NCBI RefSeq assembly: GCF_000939975.1
Contig: NZ_LK391969.1
Location: 652,693 to 716,692, forward strand
Direction: 5' to 3'
Length of the DNA: 64,000 bases
Source of the DNA: Pseudomonas saudimassiliensis
GTDB lineage: Bacteria; Pseudomonadota; Gammaproteobacteria; Pseudomonadales; Pseudomonadaceae
Shown: one piece after another, positions 49,663 through 58,297 of the stretch
How positions within the stretch are numbered: position 1 is the stretch's first letter
Layout: each line of letters opens with the position of its first letter
The notes under the pieces: generated by a model
Databases searched by the model: none
Told to the model about the DNA's origin: nothing
What the model saw: the letters and a program-made list of their open reading frames with translations, nothing else
Translations under genes and position numbers: made by a program

Positions 49663-52220
49663 CAGAGTGCCTCCTCGCTTACCGGGATGAGTTTCAATTC
49701 TGCGGCACGCGCCGGCCGGCGCTGCCCACGTTCCTTGACGAAGTGGATGTCCGGATCACCGCGCTCATCATTGACGAAGGTGCGAAAGCGCTTGAGTTTT
49801 TCCGGGTCGTTGATGGCGTTGGCCCACTCGCATTCGTAGCGGTCCACCACCAGCTGCATCTGGGCTTCCAGCTCCGCGGCCAGGCCGAGGCTGTCCTCGA
49901 TGACCACCTGTTGCAGGTATTCGAGCCCGCCGTCCAGGCTTTCCCGCCAGGTTGAGGTGCGCTGCAGGCGGTCGGCAGTACGGATGTAGAACATCAGGAA
50001 GCGGTCGATGTAGCGCACCAGGGTCTCGTCATCCAGATCGGTGGCGAAGAGTTCGGCGTGACGCGGCCGCATACCGCCATTGCCGGCGACGTAGAGGTTC
50101 CACCCGCGGTCGGTGGCAATCACGCCGATGTCCTTGCTCTGGGCCTCGGCGCATTCGCGGGTACAGCCGGATACGCCGAACTTGATCTTGTGCGGCGCGC
50201 GCAGGCCCTTGTAGCGGTTCTCCAGGCGCAGGGCCATGGCGACACTGTCCTGCACACCGTAACGGCACCAGGTGCTGCCGACACAGGACTTCACGGTGCG
50301 CAGGGACTTGCCGTAGGCATGTCCGGTCTCGAAGCCAGCAGCGATCAGCTCGCCCCAGATATCCGGCAGGTCGTGCAACTGGGCGCCGAACAGGTCGATC
50401 CGCTGGCCGCCGGTGATCTTGGTGTAAAGGTCATACTTGCGGGCCACCTCGCCCAGCACGATCAGCTTCTCCGGGGTGATCTCGCCGCCGGCAATGCGCG
50501 GCACCACGGAGTAGGTACCGTTCTTCTGCATGTTGGCCATGAAGGTGTCGTTGGTATCCTGCAGCGCAACCAGCCCCGGATCCATTACGGGCTCGTTCCA
50601 GCAGGAAGCGAGAATCGACCCCACCACCGGTTTGCAGATATCGCAGCCCAGGTCGCCCTTGCCATGGCGGGCGAGCAATTGCTCGAAACGGGTGATGCCT
50701 TCGACGCGGATAATGCCGTACAGCTCCTGGCGGGTATGGCTGAAGTGTTCGCACAGGCTACGTTCTACCTCCACGCCGCGGGCGCTGAGCTCGTGCTCGA
50801 AGACCTGTTTCAACAGGGCGCTGCAGCCGCCGCAGCCGGTACCGGCCCGGGTCGCGGCCTTAAGCTCGCCCAGGTCGGTCACGCCAGCATCCACCTGGCA
50901 GCAGACCGCACCCTTGCTGACGTTGTGGCAGGAGCAGATCGTCGCCGCATCCGGCAGCGCGTCGACACCCAATGTGGGTCGGCCCTCGCTCTGTGGCAGG
51001 ATCAAACTGGCCGGATCCTTCGGCAACTTGATGCCGTTCTGGGCATATTGCAGCAGGGTGTCGTAATAACTGTTGTCGCCTACCAGCACCGCTCCGAGCA
51101 CATGCTGCCCATCGGCCGACACCACTAGCCGGCGGTAGGCCGCGTTCGCCTCGTCGATGAAGCGATAACTGCGCGAGCCCGGCGTTGCGCCCTGGGCATC
51201 GCCGATGGAGCCCACATCCACTCCCAGCAGCTTGAGCTTGGTGGACATGTCCGCCCCGGTAAAGGGCTCGCATTCCTGGTCGGTCAGCCGGGCGGCGACC
51301 AGGCGCGCCATCTGGTAACCCGGCGCTACCAGCCCGAACACCTGATTGTTCCAGCTGGCGCATTCGCCGATGGCGTAGATGGCCGGGTCGCTGGTGAGAC
51401 AGTAGTTATCCACCACCACCCCACCCCGCTCGGCCACCGCCAGTTCTGCCGAACGCGCCAGGGCGTCCTGCGGGCGGATGCCGGCGGAGAACACCACCAG
51501 GTCGGTTTCCAGACACTCGCCATCGGCGAAATTCATCCGCCAGCGATACTCCGCGCCGGCGCTGATCTCGCTGGTAGCACGGGACAGGTGTACGGCCACG
51601 CCCAGCGCCTCGATGCGTGCCCGCAGGGCGGCACCGCCTTCACTGTCCAGCTGCACCGGCATCAACCGCGGTGCGAACTCCACCACATGGGCTTCCAACC
51701 CGAGCGAGCGCAACGCATTGGCCGCTTCAAGGCCCAGCAGACCGCCACCCACCACCACGCCCCGCCGGGCGCCCGCCGCTGCGGCGCGGATGGCATCCAG
51801 GTCCGCCAGAGTCCGGTAGACCAGTCGTGAGGTACCTTCGGCGCCAGCGATCGGCGGCACGAAGGGGAAGGAACCGGTAGCCAGAACCAGATGATCGTAG
51901 GAGGTGCAACCCGCCGCGGTGACCACCTGGCGGTTGGCGCGGTCGATACTGAGCACGGGCGTGCCAAGGTGCAGGTGCACGCCCGGCTGCTGGTAAAGAT
52001 CTGTCTCACCCAGCGCCAGCGACTCGGCATCCCGGCCACCGAAGTACTCGGACAGGTGCACCCGGTCATAGGCCCGCTGGCCCTCTTCGCCGAACACATG
52101 GATGTCATACCGCGACAGGGCGCCCAACTGCACCAGTTGCTCAACGCAGTGGTGACCGACCATACCGTTACCCACCACCACCAATGTCTTGCGGTAGGTT
52201 GTCGTGATCTCACCCTTCAT
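49662..52220 (-). CDS. nirB: Assimilatory NAD(P)H nitrite reductase large subunit NirB
   Basis: An 852-residue NirB. It has an FAD/NAD(P)H-binding oxidoreductase domain (1-about 400; TLVVVGNGMVGHHCVEQL and the second nucleotide loop VVVGGGLLGLEAANAL) and a BFD-like [2Fe-2S] domain with CSCHNVSKG and TGCGGCSALL (about 420-480). The siroheme/4Fe-4S reductase domain has CVGSTWCRYG and GCTRECAEAQ. I place the start at the ATG reading MKGEITTTYRKTLVVVG; the frame is open 95 codons further upstream but that stretch holds the promoter. It heads the nirB-nirD-FNT-kinase operon. Confidence 0.95.
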   Translation of the reverse strand: MKGEITTTYRKTLVVVGNGMVGHHCVEQLVQLGALSRYDIHVFGEEGQRAYDRVHLSEYFGGRDAESLALGETDLYQQPGVHLHLGTPVLSIDRANRQVVTAAGCTSYDHLVLATGSFPFVPPIAGAEGTSRLVYRTLADLDAIRAAAAGARRGVVVGGGLLGLEAANALRSLGLEAHVVEFAPRLMPVQLDSEGGAALRARIEALGVAVHLSRATSEISAGAEYRWRMNFADGECLETDLVVFSAGIRPQDALARSAELAVAERGGVVVDNYCLTSDPAIYAIGECASWNNQVFGLVAPGYQMARLVAARLTDQECEPFTGADMSTKLKLLGVDVGSIGDAQGATPGSRSYRFIDEANAAYRRLVVSADGQHVLGAVLVGDNSYYDTLLQYAQNGIKLPKDPASLILPQSEGRPTLGVDALPDAATICSCHNVSKGAVCCQVDAGVTDLGELKAATRAGTGCGGCSALLKQVFEHELSARGVEVERSLCEHFSHTRQELYGIIRVEGITRFEQLLARHGKGDLGCDICKPVVGSILASCWNEPVMDPGLVALQDTNDTFMANMQKNGTYSVVPRIAGGEITPEKLIVLGEVARKYDLYTKITGGQRIDLFGAQLHDLPDIWGELIAAGFETGHAYGKSLRTVKSCVGSTWCRYGVQDSVAMALRLENRYKGLRAPHKIKFGVSGCTRECAEAQSKDIGVIATDRGWNLYVAGNGGMRPRHAELFATDLDDETLVRYIDRFLMFYIRTADRLQRTSTWRESLDGGLEYLQQVVIEDSLGLAAELEAQMQLVVDRYECEWANAINDPEKLKRFRTFVNDERGDPDIHFVKERGQRRPARAAELKLIPVSEEAL

Positions 52221-52263
52221 AAGCTCTCTCCACTCGCTGCAAACCGATATATAGGCAGAGCAG

Positions 52264-52279
52264 AGCAAGGGGCGTGCCA
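52264..52279 (-). promoter_or_regulatory. Sigma-54 promoter of the nirB operon
   Basis: On the minus strand TGGCACGCCCCTTGCT matches the sigma-54 consensus TGGCACG-N4-TTGCW without mismatch, with GG and GC spaced as -24/-12. Transcription should start about 33 bases before the nirB ATG. This implies nitrogen control through NtrC or a similar activator. Confidence 0.85.
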
Positions 52280-52305
52280 GATTCCCGGGCAGCCGGTCGA
52301 TAACG

Positions 52306-52322
52306 CGCAATACCGCGGTGCA
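52306..52322 (-). promoter_or_regulatory. Possible weak NtrC-type half-site upstream of nirB
   Basis: TGCACC followed by GCGGTATTGCG resembles the NtrC site TGCACC-N5-GGTGCA in one half only. It lies about 55-70 bases upstream of the predicted start. Confidence 0.25.
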
Positions 52323-52361
52323 AAGCCTCAGCGCGCCCCTAACGGCAATGAGCGGGACGGT

Positions 52362-52385
52362 CTTCAGGAGGCGTTTCCCCTGAAG
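52362..52385. repeat. Inverted repeat upstream of nirB, possible activator site
   Basis: Perfect 7-bp arms CTTCAGG and CCTGAAG, extendable to 9 bp with one G-T pair, around a six-base loop. It lies about 110-130 bases upstream of the predicted sigma-54 start and between the divergent nirB and membrane-protein genes. Confidence 0.5.
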
Positions 52386-52504
52386 GGTTGACCCATCAGA
52401 GGGCAGGCCGCCGTGATCCGAGGTCCGCTTTGGTGCGCTCTGGCTCGGCAGTGGTGCCTGGGTTACTCTGCCTGCCTGGCCACTTCGAGCAAGGATCGGA
52501 CGCA

Positions 52505-53731
52505 ATGGACCCTACATACGCTGTCACCGGTGCCCGCCCGAGCCGGGCCCGATTATTCCTGCTTCTGGGTGTGGTGCTGATGGTATCGCTGTCGTGGCTG
52601 GGGACGCTCGACCGACTCTCGGCGGATTACCTGGACGGCGCGCTGATCCAGGCCTCGGTCGCCTTCGCCGTGGCCCGGGCCCTGAACGCAGTGATTTCTA
52701 CCCTGCAATCCATTGAAATCAGCGCGGCCATCGCCAGCTTCGGCCCCGGCCAGGCGCTGGACCCGATCAATGACATGATCGAGCAATTCGCCGGCCTGAT
52801 GCAGATGGCCGTGGCCTCCCTGATCCTGCAGAAGATACTGCTGGCCATTGTCAGCGAGCTCGCCTTCAAACTGGCGATCACCCTGGCCGGGGTTGGCCTG
52901 GTTGTCAGCAGTTACCTGGACCGGCCCCGGTTGGCCGCGACCATGTTGAAAACCTTCGTGTTCATGGTGTTCCTGCGGTTTGCCCTGGTGCTGGTGGTGC
53001 TGCTCAACGGTGCAGTGGACCAGTTGTTCCTGGCCGAACAGACGCGCCAGGACGTCAAGCTGCTCAACGACCTGCCCGGTAGCCTCGACCTGCTACAGCA
53101 GCAGGGTGGTGACGCCGCCGTACCGGATCCGGCGCTCCAGGAATTACGGCAATCAGCGGAGGCTGAATTCGACGCCCGCGAACAATCCCTCACGCAAACA
53201 CGGGAACGGCTGGATAGCGAAGCCCGCGCCGCAGCAGGTGAGCTGGCCGAGGCCAGGCGTGTCGTGGACCAGATCACCCGCGATCTGTCCGCCATTCAGC
53301 GCCTCAATCCGCTGGGGAGAAGCGAAGCTCACCACCTCGCCCTGGCACGCATGGAGCGGATCGAAGAACAATTGGCAGCCAGGCACAACGAACGGGACGC
53401 AGTGGACCGCCAACTCGCCGCCCTCGCCCAGGAGCGCAGCGCCATGGCGCAGGCGGATAACGCACCCGGGTTCTGGAGTTCGGTCGGCAAGGGGGTAACC
53501 GGAATGGGAGACAAGCTGGCGCGACTGACGGATCTGGATACCTATCGCCAGCTGACGCAGACCTTCGAGAACATGGTCGAGCCCATCATCACGGTCATGG
53601 TGTTGTTCACCCTGAAAACCATGCTGCTGCCCATCCTGTTTCTGCTGGGCTTTATCAAGGTTTGCAAAAGGGTATGGGGTATCGACCTGGCGGGGTTGGC
53701 AGTGCCGGTCAGGGCACCGCGAGTCAGTTAG
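52505..53731 (+). CDS. Membrane protein with central coiled coil (408 aa), function unknown
   Basis: I do not recognise this gene. The protein starts MDPTYAVTGARPSRARLF and has a hydrophobic segment at about 16-34, an amphipathic/hydrophobic region 95-137, a strong transmembrane pair 148-172, a long charged coiled coil (about 211-318, heptad-like REQSLTQTRERLDSEARAAA) and a C-terminal hydrophobic segment (about 358-388). No catalytic motif was seen. The ATG at 52505 has AAGGA nine bases upstream; an in-frame ATG at 52388 would run through the nir regulatory region. It is divergent from nirB. The topology suggests a large inner-membrane structural or sensing protein, but this is a guess. Confidence 0.85.
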   Translation: MDPTYAVTGARPSRARLFLLLGVVLMVSLSWLGTLDRLSADYLDGALIQASVAFAVARALNAVISTLQSIEISAAIASFGPGQALDPINDMIEQFAGLMQMAVASLILQKILLAIVSELAFKLAITLAGVGLVVSSYLDRPRLAATMLKTFVFMVFLRFALVLVVLLNGAVDQLFLAEQTRQDVKLLNDLPGSLDLLQQQGGDAAVPDPALQELRQSAEAEFDAREQSLTQTRERLDSEARAAAGELAEARRVVDQITRDLSAIQRLNPLGRSEAHHLALARMERIEEQLAARHNERDAVDRQLAALAQERSAMAQADNAPGFWSSVGKGVTGMGDKLARLTDLDTYRQLTQTFENMVEPIITVMVLFTLKTMLLPILFLLGFIKVCKRVWGIDLAGLAVPVRAPRVS

Positions 53732-53778
53732 TGGTCACATTTATCCAGGGCACCGGGTGGACGAGCCACCCTGGACCT

Positions 53779-56229
53779 TCAGACGCCGTCGCCCCCTGCC
53801 GCAAGAGTCGACGGGGACGCGGACACCAGCGGGCGTTCACGCGGGTCGGCAATGTGGATGCCCAGCTCGCGGAAGCGCTCCAGGATGCGCCGGTTGATTT
53901 CCCGTTGCACGCCCCAGCGCCCCTTGTCGATGCAGCGCATCTGGCCGGCCAGGGTCACCATGGAGCCATCCACCGCATCCACACCCCAGATCTCGATATC
54001 CGCCAGGATCTGCGGCGCGTAGGCAGGATCGTTGCGCATCGCCGCGCCAATCGCCTTGAGCTCGGCGATGGCCTGGTTGATGTCAGTGTCGTAGCTGACG
54101 CTGATGCGCACCGCCGCGTTGCCCAGACCACGGTGGGCGTTATTGACCGTGGTCACCGAGCTGAACGGGACGATATGCAGGGAGCCATCGCTTGCCCGCA
54201 GCCGCACGGTGCGGATCGACAGATTCTCCACGGTACCCGACACCCCCGCGACGGTCACCGAGTCGCCTACCTGCATGGCGTTCTCCATCAGCAGGAAGAT
54301 CCCGGTGATAAAGTCCTGGACCAGCTTCTGCGAACCAAAGCCGACAGCCACGCCAATGATACTGGCCCCGGCGATCAACGGCGTGGTGTTGACGCCGATC
54401 TGGTTCAGGGTGGTCAGGCCCACGATCAACGCAATAATGATGAACAGGCCGGCACGCAGCATCGGCAGCAGCGTATTGAGGCGCGCAGCGCGCAGCATAT
54501 CGCCCTGCTCCCGCCAGCGGAGGATACGGCTTTCGATCGATGCATTGGCCCCTTGCCAGACCGCCAGGGCCAGCGCCACGGCGATTACTATAGTCACGAA
54601 TGCCGAGGCCAGGCTGCGACCAATGGTATCGGCAGCAAACCATTGCAGGGCGTCCAGCCCCCAGGCCTGCAGCAGTGCCACCAGGGTGGCCACCGTGACC
54701 ACCAGCGTAACCAGGCCACGCAGCAGCGGATAATACCGCTGGGCAAGCTGGCTACCCAGGCGGGTGCGCCCGGGCGACTGCGGCAGGTCCGGATCCTCGC
54801 TGATGCCAGCCAGCCGCCCCAGGACGCCCAGGGCCAACACCGCAGCCAGGCGCCCCAGCACGATAATCGCCGCCGAGATGCCAATGAACTCGAGCAGCTT
54901 GGTAAAGCCATCCTCGATCCGCAGCGCCCAGACGAACCAGCCACCGAGGATCAGCACCGTCATCAGCACTGGCCACACGCTGGCGAGCCAGTGTCGCAGC
55001 GCGTGCATGGCACCCTGCCGGTCGGCCGGCCCGGCAATCCACAACGCCACTGACTGGCGGAACCGGAACACCAGGAACAACAGGTTCAGATGCACCAGCA
55101 GCGACGTCGTCTTGACCACGACCAGCTGGGCCTCGGTCCCCGTACCCAGAATACCGAGCGCGTTACCGGTCGCTACGCCAAAGGTGGCGAGTATGACCAG
55201 TCGCCGCGTCCAGCGGTGAATCTCCTCGGCGGCAACATCGCCCCACTGCACTATGCGCAGGCTGGCATCCGCGGGTGACAGCAACAGCCGCACCACGGCC
55301 ATGACCACGCGGGTGATCACATAGGCATAGATGAATTCACGGGTCACCATATGGGTACGCGGATCCCACCCGGGCAGCAGCTGCAATACCAGCGCCGCAA
55401 TGCCGAAGAACAATCCCAGGGGCAGGAGATCCAGCACGAAGCCGGCAATCGCAAAGGGCAGACGGCGCAAGGCCTTCAACTGGGTCTCGACCGGCATCGG
55501 CGCGGCCGTAGCAGGGTCATCGGCCGGCGGTGCCATGTCAGCGCCCGACTCGTAAGGCCCGACCGGCACTGCCTCGACCCGCTCCACCCCATCACGCAGG
55601 GTCGGCACCAGCGCCGTGCCCTCATCGCGCGGGCGCAGCGCCGCCACCGCAGCGGGATCGGCCAACTCCACCGGGGGTGAGGACGTCCCCACCCGCGACT
55701 CGGCCCGGTTGGCGCTGCTCATCAGGCTAAGCACCGACTTGCGCAGCACCCGGCGCAGCAACCATTCCAGACACAACCCGGCACCAAACACGATGGCCAG
55801 GTCCGCCAGCGTCTGCCATAGCAGTTGACGCCCCACCTCGTTGAAGAAAGTGGCCTGGAACCAGGCCGGCAGCTCGCCCAACGCCAGGCCAATACGCACC
55901 AGCTGCGCGCGCAGCCCATCCGCCCAATCAGCGACCTGATCCAGGGTACGGGCCACCAACCCGCCCTCCTCCAGCGGCACGATGGTGCTCAAGGGGGATT
56001 CTTCCACCACCGGAGGCACCTCCTCCACCGGCTCCTCGCTGGCAATCACCTCCAGCGCCCGTACCACATCCTCACGACGCTTCTCGTCCTGCAGCGTATC
56101 GAGTACCTGCCGCGCCTGCTCCGGATCCAGCTCGACCTTATCAACCGACTGCGCCCCCACAATGGTGACCGGCAGCAAGAGCAAGGCGAACGTCAAGGCA
56201 AGCAACCGAGGCAGCATTGTTTTCAGCAT
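53779..56229 (-). CDS. Large mechanosensitive channel of the MscS family
   Basis: An 816-residue MscS-superfamily channel. It begins with a signal-peptide-like hydrophobic segment (LLALTFALLLLPVTIVGAQS) and a periplasmic helical domain (about 25-150). Many hydrophobic segments follow (about 8-10 predicted by eye between 110 and 590), then the MscS core (about 590-720) with LIAGASIIGVAVGFGSQKLV, the DFITGIFLLMEN block and DGSLHIVPFSSVTTVNNAHR. A cytosolic vestibule and a polar tail complete it. The length is like MscK/YbdG-type extended channels. It probably relieves osmotic pressure. Monocistronic. Confidence 0.92.
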   Translation of the reverse strand: MLKTMLPRLLALTFALLLLPVTIVGAQSVDKVELDPEQARQVLDTLQDEKRREDVVRALEVIASEEPVEEVPPVVEESPLSTIVPLEEGGLVARTLDQVADWADGLRAQLVRIGLALGELPAWFQATFFNEVGRQLLWQTLADLAIVFGAGLCLEWLLRRVLRKSVLSLMSSANRAESRVGTSSPPVELADPAAVAALRPRDEGTALVPTLRDGVERVEAVPVGPYESGADMAPPADDPATAAPMPVETQLKALRRLPFAIAGFVLDLLPLGLFFGIAALVLQLLPGWDPRTHMVTREFIYAYVITRVVMAVVRLLLSPADASLRIVQWGDVAAEEIHRWTRRLVILATFGVATGNALGILGTGTEAQLVVVKTTSLLVHLNLLFLVFRFRQSVALWIAGPADRQGAMHALRHWLASVWPVLMTVLILGGWFVWALRIEDGFTKLLEFIGISAAIIVLGRLAAVLALGVLGRLAGISEDPDLPQSPGRTRLGSQLAQRYYPLLRGLVTLVVTVATLVALLQAWGLDALQWFAADTIGRSLASAFVTIVIAVALALAVWQGANASIESRILRWREQGDMLRAARLNTLLPMLRAGLFIIIALIVGLTTLNQIGVNTTPLIAGASIIGVAVGFGSQKLVQDFITGIFLLMENAMQVGDSVTVAGVSGTVENLSIRTVRLRASDGSLHIVPFSSVTTVNNAHRGLGNAAVRISVSYDTDINQAIAELKAIGAAMRNDPAYAPQILADIEIWGVDAVDGSMVTLAGQMRCIDKGRWGVQREINRRILERFRELGIHIADPRERPLVSASPSTLAAGGDGV

Positions 56230-56408
56230 GTTGTGTGTCCAAAGTCCGGAAATAACGCGGTCAAGTATGGGTGAGCGCGGGGTAAACAGCCAAAAATTGA
56301 AGGCTGTACCGATTCTGCCGCCGTCACAGGCAGACGTGGGTGACGCTGCGCAGGTTACATTCGTGAAAGCAGGCCAATCTTGCTGAGGGGGACAGAGCGC
56401 TGAATGAA

Positions 56409-56473
56409 GTCGAACGAGGGTTCTTTCCGACGGCTCACCTGATAAACAAAAAACCCAGCCGAAGCTGGGTTTT
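56409..56473. repeat. 65-bp direct repeat, copy 1 (contains a terminator hairpin)
   Basis: Identical over 65 bp to 56578-56642 (offset 169). The hairpin AAACCCAGC-CGAA-GCTGGGTTT sits at 56449-56473. It lies between the MscS gene and tRNA-Ser. The flank after copy 1 (56481-56498) resembles the tRNA-Ser 3' end that follows copy 2. Confidence 0.93.
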
Positions 56474-56500
56474 CGTTTGGTTGGCAGGGCCAGGGATTAT

Positions 56501-56577
56501 TCGGCGCTCTGCGCCTCACCCCTTCGGGGCCGTCGTCGCTTCGCTCCGACGTTCCTCCGCCTGCTGCGCAGGCTCCG
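56501..56577. repeat. Cluster of four small hairpins between the two repeat copies
   Basis: Consecutive short inverted repeats: GCGC-TCT-GCGC, CCCC-TTC-GGGG, a CGTCG/CGACG pair with a TTCG-containing loop, and GCCTG-CTGCG-CAGGC. It is non-coding as far as I can see, and resembles repetitive extragenic elements of pseudomonads. Confidence 0.55.
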
Positions 56578-56642
56578 GTCGAACGAGGGTTCTTTCCGAC
56601 GGCTCACCTGATAAACAAAAAACCCAGCCGAAGCTGGGTTTT
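56578..56642. repeat. 65-bp direct repeat, copy 2 (contains the tRNA-Ser terminator)
   Basis: Second identical copy. Its hairpin with A-run before and T-run after (56617-56644) lies directly downstream of tRNA-Ser on the minus strand and is the likely tRNA terminator. Confidence 0.93.
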
Positions 56643-56651
56643 TTGTTTATT

Positions 56652-56741
56652 TGGCGGAGAGCCAGGGATTCGAACCCTGGGTACCCTTGCGGGTACAACG
56701 GATTTCGAATCCGTCCCGTTCGACCACTCCGGCAACTCTCC
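56652..56741 (-). tRNA. tRNA-Ser (anticodon CGA)
   Basis: A 90-base class II tRNA with encoded CCA. Acceptor GGAGAGT pairs with GCTCTCC, the anticodon loop reads TTCGAAA (CGA), there is a long variable arm (GTACCC-GCAA-GGGTAC), and the T loop is GGTTCGAATCC. It is 44 bp after purC on the same strand and may be co-transcribed with it. Confidence 0.96.
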
Positions 56742-56785
56742 AAGTCGGCGCGCATGATAGCAGCTTCGCTGCGGCCGATAAAGCG

Positions 56786-57499
56786 TTAAGACAGCGGAAC
56801 ACCGAGCCGTTGCGCCACTTCTTCGTAGGCTTCGATAACGCCGCCCAGCCCCTGGCGGAAGCGGTCCTTGTCCATCTTCTTACGGGTTTCCTTGTCCCAC
56901 AGGCGGCAGCCGTCGGGGCTGAATTCGTCGCCCAGTACAACTTCGCCCTTGAACAGGCCGAACTCCAGCTTGAAGTCCACCAGCAGCAGGCCGGCATCGT
57001 CAAACAGCTGCTTGAGGATGTCGTTGACCTTGAAGGTCAGCTCGCGCATGCGTTGCAGCTGTTCGGCGGTGGCCCAGCCGAAGGTGACCACGTGGGATTC
57101 GTTGATGAAAGGGTCGCCCTTGGCGTCGTCCTTGAGGAACAACTCGAAGGTCGGCGGCGTCAGCTCCTGGCCCTCTTCGATACCCAGGCGCTTGACCAGA
57201 CTGCCGGCAGCGTAGTTACGCACGACGCATTCCACGGGCACCATGTCGAGTTTCTTGACCAGGCACTCGGTGTCGCTCAACAGCTGGTCGAACTGGGTCG
57301 GGATGCCGGCGCCCTGCAGCTTCTGCATGATGAAGGCGTTGAAGCGGTTATTGACCATGCCCTTGCGGTCCAGCTGCTCGATCTTCTTGCCGTCGAAGGC
57401 GGAAGTGTCGTTACGGAACAACAGGATGAGCCGATCCGGATCATCGGTGGTGTAAACCGACTTGGCCTTGCCCCGGTAGAGTTCTGTGCGTTTTTCCAT
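56786..57499 (-). CDS. purC: Phosphoribosylaminoimidazole-succinocarboxamide synthase
   Basis: PurC (SAICAR synthase) catalyses step 8 of de novo purine synthesis, joining CAIR and aspartate with ATP. The 237-residue product starts [18 protein letters not shown], the PurC opening with ATP-binding GKAKSVY. It contains [14 protein letters not shown] (about 26-39), [18 protein letters not shown] and [18 protein letters not shown]. The ATG shares one base with the stop of the upstream MBL hydrolase gene (TAATG). Confidence 0.96.
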   Translation of the reverse strand: MEKRTELYRGKAKSVYTTDDPDRLILLFRNDTSAFDGKKIEQLDRKGMVNNRFNAFIMQKLQGAGIPTQFDQLLSDTECLVKKLDMVPVECVVRNYAAGSLVKRLGIEEGQELTPPTFELFLKDDAKGDPFINESHVVTFGWATAEQLQRMRELTFKVNDILKQLFDDAGLLLVDFKLEFGLFKGEVVLGDEFSPDGCRLWDKETRKKMDKDRFRQGLGGVIEAYEEVAQRLGVPLS

Positions 57500-58296
57500 T
57501 ATCGGCTCCCGATATGCGCCAAATGAGGTTGGGTATAACCTGTGATGTCCTGCCAGGGCAGGCCATGATTCTGTACTGCCAGCCGCAGCTCGCCGTCCCA
57601 GCCATCCAGTACGCTGGACAGCGCGCCGAGGGCAAGCTCCGGTCGGTTGTTCTTTTCGCTGATATGGGCAATGGCGACGTGCTTCAGTGCGCTCATGTCC
57701 ACCGCCTCGAGCAAGCCCGCTGCCTGCTGGTTGCTCAGGTGGCCCAGACGGCCGCCGACCCGCGCCCGCAAAAACGGCGGGTAGGGTCCGTTGGCGAGCA
57801 TCAGCGGATCATAATTGGCTTCGAGAAACAGCGCATCCAGCCCGCTGTACATTTCAGTGATCAGCGGGGTGATCGTACCGGTGTCGGTGAGCACGCCCAG
57901 CTTGTGGGTGCCGCTGTCGAAAATGTACTGGCAGGGTTCCCGGGCGTCATGGGGGACCGGCACCGGGGTTACCCGGATATCGCCGATGACAAAGTCCTGG
58001 CCGAAACGGATCAGTTCCACCGGCAACTCGGTTTCGTCCATGCCCAGGTAGGTACCCGCCGTCATGTACACCGGCAGACGATAACGCTGGGCCAGGGGCG
58101 CGACGCCCTTGATGTGATCAGAATGCTCGTGGGTGACCAGGATGGCCGTCAGCTGATGGGCGCTCAACCCGGCCGCGGCCAGCCGTATTTCAGTGGCGCG
58201 CAGGCCGAAGCCACAATCCACCAGCAACCGGGTCTGGCCATATTCAATCAGAGTGGCGTTGCCGCGACTGCCACTCCCGAGCGAGCAATAGCGCAT
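57499..58296 (-). CDS. MBL-fold metallo-hydrolase (YycJ/YycK-like)
   Basis: A 265-residue metallo-beta-lactamase-fold hydrolase. The signature metal motif is THEHSDH (about residues 55-61), with a further [11 protein letters not shown] segment near 29 and a late [14 protein letters not shown] (about 211) supplying another ligand. It resembles Bacillus YycJ-type 5'-3' DNA/RNA processing enzymes, but the activity here is not shown. It begins one base after bamC and shares one base with purC, within the conserved dapA-bamC-MBL-purC run of pseudomonads. Confidence 0.9.
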   Translation of the reverse strand: MRYCSLGSGSRGNATLIEYGQTRLLVDCGFGLRATEIRLAAAGLSAHQLTAILVTHEHSDHIKGVAPLAQRYRLPVYMTAGTYLGMDETELPVELIRFGQDFVIGDIRVTPVPVPHDAREPCQYIFDSGTHKLGVLTDTGTITPLITEMYSGLDALFLEANYDPLMLANGPYPPFLRARVGGRLGHLSNQQAAGLLEAVDMSALKHVAIAHISEKNNRPELALGALSSVLDGWDGELRLAVQNHGLPWQDITGYTQPHLAHIGSR

Positions 58297-58297
58297 G

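Noticed and set aside
52221-52505. 95-codon in-frame extension upstream of nirB
   Set aside because: It contains the sigma-54 promoter, lacks similarity to NirB and has no ribosome site; the start at 52220 gives the standard nucleotide-binding N-terminus.
56481-56577. Short protein frame running through the hairpin cluster beside tRNA-Ser
   Set aside because: The DNA is a series of small inverted repeats and a tRNA-like fragment, and no ribosome site precedes the frame.
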